A DNA stretch of 7,466 nucleotides from Pseudomonadota bacterium (GTDB lineage: Bacteria > Bdellovibrionota > Oligoflexia > Oligoflexales > Oligoflexaceae), in assembly GCA_029556045.1 (NCBI GenBank), contig JAKQGS010000349.1, forward strand, positions 1 to 7,466, read 5' to 3'. Below, piece by piece: positions 1-5,003 of this stretch (the stretch's first letter is position 1; the number at the start of each line of letters is the position of its first letter). The notes below the pieces were generated by a model. It saw only the letters and a program-made list of their open reading frames with translations. It did not search any database and was not told the DNA's origin. A program made the translations under genes and the position numbers.

Positions 1-1
1 G

Positions 2-127
2 GAAGTGGAAGACGGTGAAGAGCAGGGGGCACAGGTGGAGGTGGGAGTCGAAGTCAAACTCCGGAAAAAGGGGCAGACGGACGACGGCAAGCCCCACCCC
101 TATACCCGCTATAAATGCCGCCGGTAG
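2..127 (+). CDS. C-terminal end of an unrecognised protein (5' end outside window)
   Basis: Reading from base 2 gives 41 uninterrupted codons ending in TAG at 125-127. The peptide begins with an acidic, Val/Glu-rich stretch (EVEDGEEQGAQVEVGVEV) and ends in a basic tail (YTRYKCRR). The alternating Val/Glu pattern could be a beta strand. No domain is recognisable and no function is proposed. It lies 41 bases upstream of the exported metallopeptidase-like gene on the same strand, so the two could be co-transcribed. The call rests on the open frame, its stop position just before a good ribosome binding site, and the lack of any other explanation for this stretch. A chance open frame of 41 codons remains possible. 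Confidence 0.5.
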   Translation, partial: EVEDGEEQGAQVEVGVEVKLRKKGQTDDGKPHPYTRYKCRR

Positions 128-168
128 GTCGTCCTCCGGCCGCTGGATGAACAAGGGGAAGTGATTCG

Positions 169-1188
169 ATGAAAACAAGCTCAAAGCCATGGCGGAAGAT
201 CCTGCTTGGTGCTTGTTTGATATTGGGTGCCACCGGTGACGGTGCGATCTTTTCTCCAGTCTATGGTGACAGTCTTTTTGGTGGCCACGACACGGAATCA
301 TCCGGTCCGGTGCTTGACATCGTTTCCTGGGAACAAGACCTTTCGGTGGTCGATGGGGACGCGGATTTTGAAACAGCGGTGCGTAAAAAGGCTATCCTGA
401 TCGACATCTTTCCGCAACCGGATTGGGGGCATGTTGACTGCGCTCCGGTCAAAGAGGTCGATCACACGGTTGTCTGTATTTTCAATAGTCCGATCTTTAT
501 GAATATGGCCTTGGCCCGAGCTTCCCTCATGATGGAATCTGATGCTGGATTCATCAGCGACCGGGAGCATTTGGACGGTGTAAATGGGGGCATTGCCAGC
601 CAGGCAGAAGGCCACGATATTCCCGGGGCCGATCTTCGTCGGTTTTGGGAGGCCTATCAGGCATCCCGTGAGTCCCAGCCGCCTTTGGAGAATACCACCT
701 ACGACCCCGATTTCCTGAAGATTGAAGAGGAGTTTTGGACCCGTTTTGTGGTGCCGCAGCTGGCCAATGATCCCAACACCATCCTGATTGCCACCAACGC
801 ACGCGATGACATGGCGGCCATCGTCTCTCATGAAATACTGCATGCCCAGTATTTTGCGGAGCCTGAATTTCGGGTGATTTCCCATCGCTTCTGGCTGCAG
901 CAGGTGACCGACACCGATCGGGAGGCCATCAAAACCAGCCTTAAACCATTTTATAATACCGATGATGATGATCTGGTGGCCAACGAGTTTCAGGCTTATG
1001 TGCTGATGCATCGGGCGGAACAGCGCCTGCTCAAAGAATTTGTCCCCCGTTATCGTCAGCCCCTCTGGGACGCAATGACCGCGGCTGGCCTGAGACCGAT
1101 CCAGGCCCGGATTTTTTCCACCGGTCGCGGCGCTGTCCCAGCGACGCTGGAAGTGATTCATGGGGCCCCCAAATCCGCCGCCAATTAA
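169..1188 (+). CDS. Exported HExxH putative zinc metallopeptidase, family unknown
   Basis: The 339-aa product starts with a signal peptide: basic MKTSSKPWRK, then hydrophobic residues 11-29, with a plausible cleavage after Val-Tyr-Gly at 31-33. Cys16 in LLGAC resembles a lipobox, but the hydrophobic stretch before it is too short, so Sec export to the periplasm or outside is more likely. The key motif is HEILH at 221-225 inside AAIVSHEILHAQYF. It fits two zinc-ligand histidines plus a catalytic Glu222. About 48 residues on, NEFQAY (Glu273) sits in a helix-like segment and could be the third, gluzincin-type ligand. Cys91 and Cys103 could form a disulfide. The ATG is preceded by AGGGGA (154-159) at 9-base spacing. 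The substrate is unknown, and the peptidase call is inferred from motif spacing and not from whole-family recognition. The TAA stop lies inside the left end of the adjacent inverted-repeat element. Confidence 0.8.
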   Translation: MKTSSKPWRKILLGACLILGATGDGAIFSPVYGDSLFGGHDTESSGPVLDIVSWEQDLSVVDGDADFETAVRKKAILIDIFPQPDWGHVDCAPVKEVDHTVVCIFNSPIFMNMALARASLMMESDAGFISDREHLDGVNGGIASQAEGHDIPGADLRRFWEAYQASRESQPPLENTTYDPDFLKIEEEFWTRFVVPQLANDPNTILIATNARDDMAAIVSHEILHAQYFAEPEFRVISHRFWLQQVTDTDREAIKTSLKPFYNTDDDDLVANEFQAYVLMHRAEQRLLKEFVPRYRQPLWDAMTAAGLRPIQARIFSTGRGAVPATLEVIHGAPKSAAN

Positions 1189-1203
1189 TGTTTTAAAAAT
1201 TAA
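1184..1203 (+). repeat. Left terminal inverted repeat
   Basis: This is the left arm of the 123-bp element, differing from the reverse complement of the right arm (1287-1306) at positions 9, 12 and 17 of 20. It contains the TAA stop (1186-1188) of the upstream gene. Confidence 0.65.
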
Positions 1204-1215
1204 GAGGACAAGGCG

Positions 1216-1233
1216 GCGAGAATTGAGCGACGA
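1216..1233 (+). repeat. Internal direct repeat, copy 1
   Basis: The 18-mer GCGAGAATTGAGCGACGA recurs at 1253-1270 as GCGAGAAGTGAATGACGA, matching at 15 of 18 positions with starts 37 bases apart. Both copies lie inside the 123-bp inverted-repeat element. Confidence 0.55.
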
Positions 1234-1252
1234 GATAGTATGCATGAATACA

Positions 1253-1270
1253 GCGAGAAGTGAATGACGA
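1253..1270 (+). repeat. Internal direct repeat, copy 2
   Basis: This is the second copy of the 18-mer at 1216-1233, differing at three positions. It suggests an internal duplication during the element's origin, or a repeated protein-binding site. Confidence 0.55.
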
Positions 1271-1286
1271 AGCCAACACAGTCATC

Positions 1287-1306
1287 TTACTTTTGAAGAC
1301 ATTAAT
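1287..1306 (-). repeat. Right terminal inverted repeat
   Basis: This is the right arm of the 123-bp element and ends ACATTAAT. Its outer end is only 2 bases from the GAGG ribosome binding site of pdxH (1309-1312). Confidence 0.65.
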
Positions 1307-1319
1307 TTGAGGATTAGTT

Positions 1320-1904
1320 ATGACGGATGCATCCCCCTGGAGCCTATTTGGCGCTTGGTATGAGGAGGCCCAGAAGTTAAAGGTTGCCTATCCCAACGCC
1401 ATGTCCTTGGCCACTGCCAGCCGGGACGGCCTGCCGGCGGTTCGTATTGTGCTGCTGAAAGATTGGAACGAGCGGGGGTTTGTGTTTTACACTAATCTCG
1501 GCAGCGCCAAAGGCCACGATCTTCAGGAAAACCCCGTGGCCTCCCTCGGTTTTTTTTGGGATGCCCTGCACAAGCAGATCCGCATCACCGGGAAAGTAGA
1601 GCCGGTGGACGAAGCGGAGGCAGATGCTTATTTTGCCAGTCGCCCCCGCACCAGCCAGCTGGGAGCCTGGGCATCCAAGCAGTCGCAGGTGATGGAAGGA
1701 CGATTTGATCTGGAAAAACGGGTGGCCCACTTTGCCGTCCAATATCCAGTGGGAGCCATACCCCGGCCTCCGTTCTGGTCCGGATTCCGGGTGGTGCCTC
1801 AACGTATGGAGTTCTGGATGGAGCGACAGTTCCGGCTGCACGAGCGATTCGTCTATGTGCGCAACGAGGCTGGGGGATGGGATCGGGATTACCTTTATCC
1901 CTGA
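1320..1904 (+). CDS. pdxH: Pyridoxamine 5'-phosphate oxidase (PdxH)
   Basis: This FMN-dependent enzyme oxidises pyridoxamine or pyridoxine 5'-phosphate to pyridoxal 5'-phosphate with O2, the last step of PLP synthesis and salvage, in the cytosol. The 194-aa product shows the family pattern throughout: NAMSLATASRDGLP, then RIVLLKDWNERGFVFYTNLGSAKG (FMN-binding barrel), SRPRTSQLGAWASKQS, PPFWSGFRVVP, and the C-terminal signature MEFWMERQFRLHERFVY with the substrate-binding RLH. It lacks the roughly 24 N-terminal residues of the E. coli enzyme that precede the segment aligning with SPWSLFGAW. Short-start forms are known from alphaproteobacteria. The ATG is supported by GAGG at 1309-1312 with 7-base spacing, and an in-frame TGA at 1308-1310 rules out a longer start. 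It ends with TGA after DYLYP, the usual C-terminal boundary. The 123-bp element abuts it upstream, so its promoter may lie in or before that element. Confidence 0.97.
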   Translation: MTDASPWSLFGAWYEEAQKLKVAYPNAMSLATASRDGLPAVRIVLLKDWNERGFVFYTNLGSAKGHDLQENPVASLGFFWDALHKQIRITGKVEPVDEAEADAYFASRPRTSQLGAWASKQSQVMEGRFDLEKRVAHFAVQYPVGAIPRPPFWSGFRVVPQRMEFWMERQFRLHERFVYVRNEAGGWDRDYLYP

Positions 1905-1948
1905 TGGTTCGGAAGAGGCCACTCTTTAATCTATCGATGAAAAATGAA

Positions 1949-1979
1949 AAGAGGCTTGGACCGTGCGTCCAAGCCTCTT
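1949..1979. terminator. Bidirectional intrinsic terminator between convergent genes
   Basis: AAGAGGCTTGGAC (1949-1961) pairs perfectly with GTCCAAGCCTCTT (1967-1979), giving a 13-bp stem with a 5-base loop. It lies 44 bases after pdxH and 25 bases after the end of the minus-strand lipoprotein gene. Read on the minus strand, the stem is followed by a T-rich run (complement of the A-rich 1937-1950), so it is a strong terminator for that gene. On the plus strand the trailing T-tract is poor, so termination of pdxH there is less certain. Confidence 0.85.
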
Positions 1980-2004
1980 GAGTTTGCGGGCTATTGCGTG
2001 ATTC

Positions 2005-3402
2005 TTATTGTTCCACGCAGAGCACGAAGTTCATGGGGACCGCGCACTGGTCGCTCATCCCATTCGAGATTGCGGCGCTGGTAACGCTGCCAGGTGTCCC
2101 AACACTGCTATTCGTCATCTCATCTGACCAGTCGCTGCAAGTATTGGCGCTGGTAGTCCAGTCCGCGCTGAGTCCCGTGTAATAGAATCCCGCTGCATTC
2201 ACCAGCCCATTGGTGAGGGGGAAAGTAAAGATCCCATTGGCGTTGGTGGTGCCAATCACTTTGTTTTCACCGGCGGTGAAGTATTTGGTATTAGCAGCCA
2301 GCACCCAACTAGCGTCTACGCCCATGTCACTTGAACAATCCGCCGTGGTGCAGGCGGTTCTCGTGCTCCCCGCGATCAATGCCTTCCAGGTTCCGTCATA
2401 AGGCTTGCCAGTGCTTGACATGCATAGGCTATCGGCTCCCACAATGCCGCCTGATCCGTCATCCATGTCACCCGTGGTGGTATCGCTGGCAAAAATCCGC
2501 TTGGCGGTGCCGCAGGTGACTGTCACATCGGTGACGTTGGCGGTCACAGTACCAAAGTCATTGGTGAGGACACAGTATTGCCCGTTGGGATGAACGATGG
2601 CTCGCACATCCAGTTGATCACCGCTGTTGACCTTTTGGGTAAAGACAAAGTTGCCGTTGGCAGAAACATTTAACAGTTCGTTGGTGGCGTAGTTTTTGAG
2701 TTTAACCGTGCCGGACAGACCGGACACTGTCCCCCCTACGGTATAATTCTCGGTGACTGGTGGGTTATCGGTGCAGACGATCGACACCGCATCCTCCGAT
2801 GGTGTGAGTGCGGTCTTCTGCGGAATGCCGCCGCCCACGTAGTACCACTCATCCAGATCTCCGCGGAGGATGTCATGGACCCAGCGGTAGCGGACGTTTT
2901 CATAGTTTTTGCTGCCGTTGGTGATGACGCAGGTCTGGCCGGTGGGATTTTCCGAGACACTGACCGCAAAGTAGCCCTTTACCTCGTTGCCACCATAGAG
3001 CAGGGATGTGTCGAAGTTGGTCTGGCTATTGTATTCGGTGATCTCTTCTTCGGTTAGATCCCGGCTTTCGTCGGAATTTTTCATAGAGTGAATCTGAAAT
3101 TCAAAGGTGGTGTCTTCCCCCTGCGCACTCACTGTCAGGGTCTGGTCATCGGTGCTGGCCAGTTTGAGATCACCTTTGAGGCCGGACACTGATCCCGAAA
3201 ACTTGTGGGTATAGATGCAATTGCCTTGGATGGCAAACTCGCTGCCGGTTTTGTCCGCCAGGTCGGTCACATCCGGAACATCGGCGACGGTGCCGGTGGC
3301 AGGCTCGGGGGAACATTCCCGTTCAGGAATCTTCGACAGGTCGATTTTCCATTTGGTGGCGCTGGCGGGGATTTCAAATTCCAGCATCACCAGGTGCCAC
3401 AT
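2005..3402 (-). CDS. Body of the interrupted lipoprotein: repeats plus DUF1554-like domain
   Basis: This is a 465-codon open frame. Residues 68-103 and 222-256 carry the same motif, GxVSGLxGxxKL followed by LxVSAxG. The repeat then continues with a PxGQxCVxTN segment at 152-162 and again at 271-281. The first copy is split by an insertion of about 45 residues. The second ends in TVTANVTDVTVTC, typical of short beta-sandwich repeats in bacterial surface proteins. Residues 302-465 resemble the DUF1554 module of surface lipoproteins: RIFASDTTTGDM, GADSLCMSS, GTWKALIAG, WVLAANTKY, GLSADWT, CSDWS and a terminal FVLCVEQ, with several cysteines likely disulfide-bonded. The likely location is the outer-membrane surface, if the protein is made with its signal peptide. 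As it stands, the frame has no export signal of its own. Function is unknown. Confidence 0.6.
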   Translation of the reverse strand: MWHLVMLEFEIPASATKWKIDLSKIPERECSPEPATGTVADVPDVTDLADKTGSEFAIQGNCIYTHKFSGSVSGLKGDLKLASTDDQTLTVSAQGEDTTFEFQIHSMKNSDESRDLTEEEITEYNSQTNFDTSLLYGGNEVKGYFAVSVSENPTGQTCVITNGSKNYENVRYRWVHDILRGDLDEWYYVGGGIPQKTALTPSEDAVSIVCTDNPPVTENYTVGGTVSGLSGTVKLKNYATNELLNVSANGNFVFTQKVNSGDQLDVRAIVHPNGQYCVLTNDFGTVTANVTDVTVTCGTAKRIFASDTTTGDMDDGSGGIVGADSLCMSSTGKPYDGTWKALIAGSTRTACTTADCSSDMGVDASWVLAANTKYFTAGENKVIGTTNANGIFTFPLTNGLVNAAGFYYTGLSADWTTSANTCSDWSDEMTNSSVGTPGSVTSAAISNGMSDQCAVPMNFVLCVEQ

Positions 3403-3441
3403 ATCCGCATAGTTGTTGGTGGCGGATCCCGCGCGATAGAG

Positions 3442-3717
3442 TCACTTGGTAAAACGGGTATAGGTCACCGCGGCATCGGTGGTGCCATTCGCGAAGGCCA
3501 CGGGGGTTTCGCTTTCATCCAGCCCCTGTGCAGTGACGGTCACCCCATCCGGAAAGATCATGCCGCCCAACGTATGATCCACCAGACGGAGGGTCATTTT
3601 TCGCACGGTTTCCCCGGAGGAATTGGTGACGGTTTCTGATTTGGAGGTCCCCCCTCCATCCTTAGGTTTGCATCCGAATCCCATCATTATGGTCATTAAC
3701 AAGGCTATGGTACGCAT
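3442..3717 (-). CDS. Lipoprotein signal peptide and N-terminal fragment (91 codons)
   Basis: The product begins MRTIALLMTIMMGFGC. The lipobox-like GFGC puts the lipidated cysteine at residue 16, followed by a charged Gly/Lys/Ser-rich linker (KPKDGGGTSKS) typical of outer-membrane lipoproteins. A short beta-rich segment follows, ending TYTRFTK and then TGA. The ATG is well supported by GGAAAGGA (complement of 3723-3730) with 5-base spacing. No convincing sigma-70 promoter was found in the 170 bases upstream. A free-standing 91-aa lipoprotein is possible, but the in-frame continuation after the stop makes it more likely the head of the larger protein encoded at 2005-3402. Confidence 0.65.
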   Translation of the reverse strand: MRTIALLMTIMMGFGCKPKDGGGTSKSETVTNSSGETVRKMTLRLVDHTLGGMIFPDGVTVTAQGLDESETPVAFANGTTDAAVTYTRFTK

Positions 3718-3859
3718 GACGATCCTTTCCCAAAATAATTACGAGGGGGATTCGGCACGGGTAACGTTGAAAATGAGGAATGTTAAGTTGGGAAAAAACG
3801 AAAGGAGGGTAAATTGTTAATGAAATACTGCGAGATCACGACTGCATAATTTTACGGAC

Positions 3860-3879
3860 CCGGACGAGGTCACGTCCGG
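3860..3879. terminator. Hairpin, possible terminator of the minus-strand Usp gene
   Basis: CCGGACG (3860-3866) pairs with CGTCCGG (3873-3879) around a 6-base loop. It lies 19 bases downstream of the Usp stop codon when read on the minus strand. The sequence that follows has only a weak T-tract, so efficient intrinsic termination is uncertain. Confidence 0.5.
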
Positions 3880-3898
3880 CCCGAGGTTGAATCTTGGG

Positions 3899-4885
3899 TC
3901 AACCGTTGGCGATGGGAATCACCAGCACCGGCTTTCCTTCTCCCAGCATGCTGGAAAACGGGAAGCGTCCGATATAGAAGGGATGTTTGTGGATGGTCTG
4001 GTGGCGGCCAAAGGCCAGAATCTGAGCGCCGCTGGCCGTGCTGGCTTCGCTCACCATCGCCGCCGTTTCCCCCGTGCGGATCACGGTGTCGACTTTGGCA
4101 AAGGAGCCTTTGCTGGCCTCCCGCGCCATGCGGGAACGCTCGTCCAGGCGATCCTGCAGACGTTTCACCACACTGTCAAAAACCTCCTGGGGTGGCAGGG
4201 TCAGGACGCTGGTGCTATGGGCGGTGGCCAAGGCGGTTTCCAGAGACGATTTCAGCAGTTCAGGGGAGAGATTGTTGATGTGCAGATGATACAGGTTACG
4301 TATCCCCAAGCGAGAGGCCCATTCATAAGCCCGCTGCACTGCGGATACCGATCCTTCCGCCAGATCGTCCGCAATCATCATGCCGAGGTCGCCGGTCTTG
4401 ACGTTCATCCGGGCGTTTTCTGTGATCACCAGTACGGGAATCGGCGACTCGGACATGAGGGTCAGTGCGGTGGAAAATCCCTTCGGAATAAAGCGGTGCG
4501 AAGAAGCCGCCGCACCGGTGATGATCAGGGAAGCCTGATTGGCCATCGCATCCGAAATGATGGCGTCTGCCGAACGTCCTAAAATGGTGTTGACGGAAAC
4601 CTCCAACTCCTTCGGCAGGGTTTTAGCCAGACGGGTCAATTCTTCACCAGCTTGGGTCAGGCTTTGTCCTTCGTAAGTTTGAAAGAGATCCACCATTCCT
4701 GGCTCATGAATCGCCATGGCGGACCAGCTGGTGCCAAACCACGGCTCGATCGCATGCACCAAGCGGAGACGTCCATTGATTTTCAAACAGATATCACGGG
4801 CTGCGTCCAGCAGCGGCTGTAGGGCTGGCCCGAACTGAACTCCCAAAACAATGGTTGGTTTTGTGTTTGATAGGTTGGCGGTCAT
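3899..4885 (-). CDS. Tandem-domain universal stress protein (UspA superfamily)
   Basis: The 328-aa product holds two Usp alpha/beta domains. Domain 1 (about 10-155) starts with the strand TIVLGVQFG, has GRLRLVHAIEPW at 38-49, VNTILGRSADAI at 98-109, SLIITGAAASSHRFIPKG at 119-136 and ends PIPVLVI. Domain 2 (about 165-325) runs from GDLGMMIADDL through YHLHINNLS, VIRTGETA and QILAFGRHQ to KPVLVIPI. The G-2x-G-9x-G(S/T) nucleotide loop of ATP-binding Usps is degenerate in both halves, so ATP binding is doubtful. The cytosolic role cannot be specified; proteins of this type act in stress survival or bind partner enzymes. An ATG 27 bases upstream (4912) would add nine residues but lacks a good Shine-Dalgarno. 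The start at 4885 has GGGAAGGGA 9 bases ahead and is preferred. The gene is divergent from fhs and homologous to the Usp gene at 6808. Confidence 0.9.
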   Translation of the reverse strand: MTANLSNTKPTIVLGVQFGPALQPLLDAARDICLKINGRLRLVHAIEPWFGTSWSAMAIHEPGMVDLFQTYEGQSLTQAGEELTRLAKTLPKELEVSVNTILGRSADAIISDAMANQASLIITGAAASSHRFIPKGFSTALTLMSESPIPVLVITENARMNVKTGDLGMMIADDLAEGSVSAVQRAYEWASRLGIRNLYHLHINNLSPELLKSSLETALATAHSTSVLTLPPQEVFDSVVKRLQDRLDERSRMAREASKGSFAKVDTVIRTGETAAMVSEASTASGAQILAFGRHQTIHKHPFYIGRFPFSSMLGEGKPVLVIPIANG

Positions 4886-4894
4886 GGCATTAAA

Positions 4895-4903
4895 TCCCTT
4901 CCC
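4895..4903 (-). promoter_or_regulatory. Ribosome binding site deciding the Usp start
   Basis: On the minus strand this reads GGGAAGGGA, 9 bases before the ATG at 4885. The alternative ATG at 4912 has no comparable purine-rich site, so this choice sets the protein at 328 residues instead of 337. Confidence 0.6.
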
Positions 4904-4990
4904 AGCAGGCATGGATGTCCGGTTACCGCTTTACCATGGCATAGTTTTTTGGGGTTGTCTAAAGTAAAGTCGGTTTAAGGAATACCATAG

Positions 4991-4996
4991 AAGGAG
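4991..4996 (+). promoter_or_regulatory. Ribosome binding site of fhs, fixing a GTG start
   Basis: AAGGAG lies 7 bases before GTG at 5004. This supports the non-ATG start, and the resulting N-terminus (SDIEIAQSA..PI) matches where this enzyme family normally begins. Confidence 0.8.
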
Positions 4997-5003
4997 AATC
5001 CCG

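Larger units (their letters stand above)
1184..1306. mobile_element. MITE-like 123-bp element with terminal inverted repeats
   Basis: The ends are inverted repeats: 1184-1203 begins ATTAATGT and pairs with 1287-1306, which ends ACATTAAT. They match at 17 of 20 positions. The interior has no open frame worth calling and contains two near-identical 18-mers. This architecture fits a small non-autonomous transposable or repetitive extragenic element. The outermost six bases, ATTAAT, are themselves palindromic, so a duplicated target such as TTAA or TA cannot be told apart from the end of the repeat. The element occupies nearly all the space between the metallopeptidase gene and the pdxH ribosome binding site. 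A structured RNA or intergenic transcription signal is the alternative. Copy number elsewhere in the genome would decide. Confidence 0.6.
2005..3717 (-). pseudogene. Surface lipoprotein gene with DUF1554-like domain, interrupted by in-frame TGA
   Basis: Two minus-strand open frames share one frame. The upstream one ends with TGA at 3444-3442, and 13 sense codons (LYRAGSATNNYAD) connect it to the ATG of the downstream one at 3402. Without the stop, the product would be a single lipoprotein of about 570 residues with signal peptide, beta-rich repeats and a C-terminal DUF1554-like module. The downstream piece alone has no signal peptide and no ribosome binding site before its ATG, which argues that it was never a separate gene. 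One base change (TGG or CGA to TGA) would explain the break. TGA is used as a normal stop by pdxH and the nearby Usp gene, so genetic-code reassignment is unlikely. A sequencing error cannot be excluded. Confidence 0.65.

Noticed and set aside
298..1245. Long minus-strand open frame (315 codons) opposite the metallopeptidase gene
   Set aside because: It is antisense to a gene with a signal peptide, HExxH motif and ribosome binding site, it runs through the inverted-repeat element, and its translation shows no family features.
3410..3444. Selenocysteine insertion (SECIS) downstream of the in-frame TGA
   Set aside because: Only a 4-bp GCGG/CCGC stem with a 3-base loop is visible after the TGA, unlike a bacterial SECIS hairpin, and the surrounding residues (TRFTK/LYRAG) do not resemble a selenoprotein redox site.
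3731..3800. Sigma-70 promoter for the lipoprotein gene (minus strand TTACCC-N17-TAATTA)
   Set aside because: Both hexamers match the consensus poorly, so it is indistinguishable from chance.
3887..4582. 231-codon plus-strand open frame opposite the Usp gene
   Set aside because: It is antisense to a clear two-domain Usp; the His/Gly/Arg-rich composition is typical of a shadow frame.
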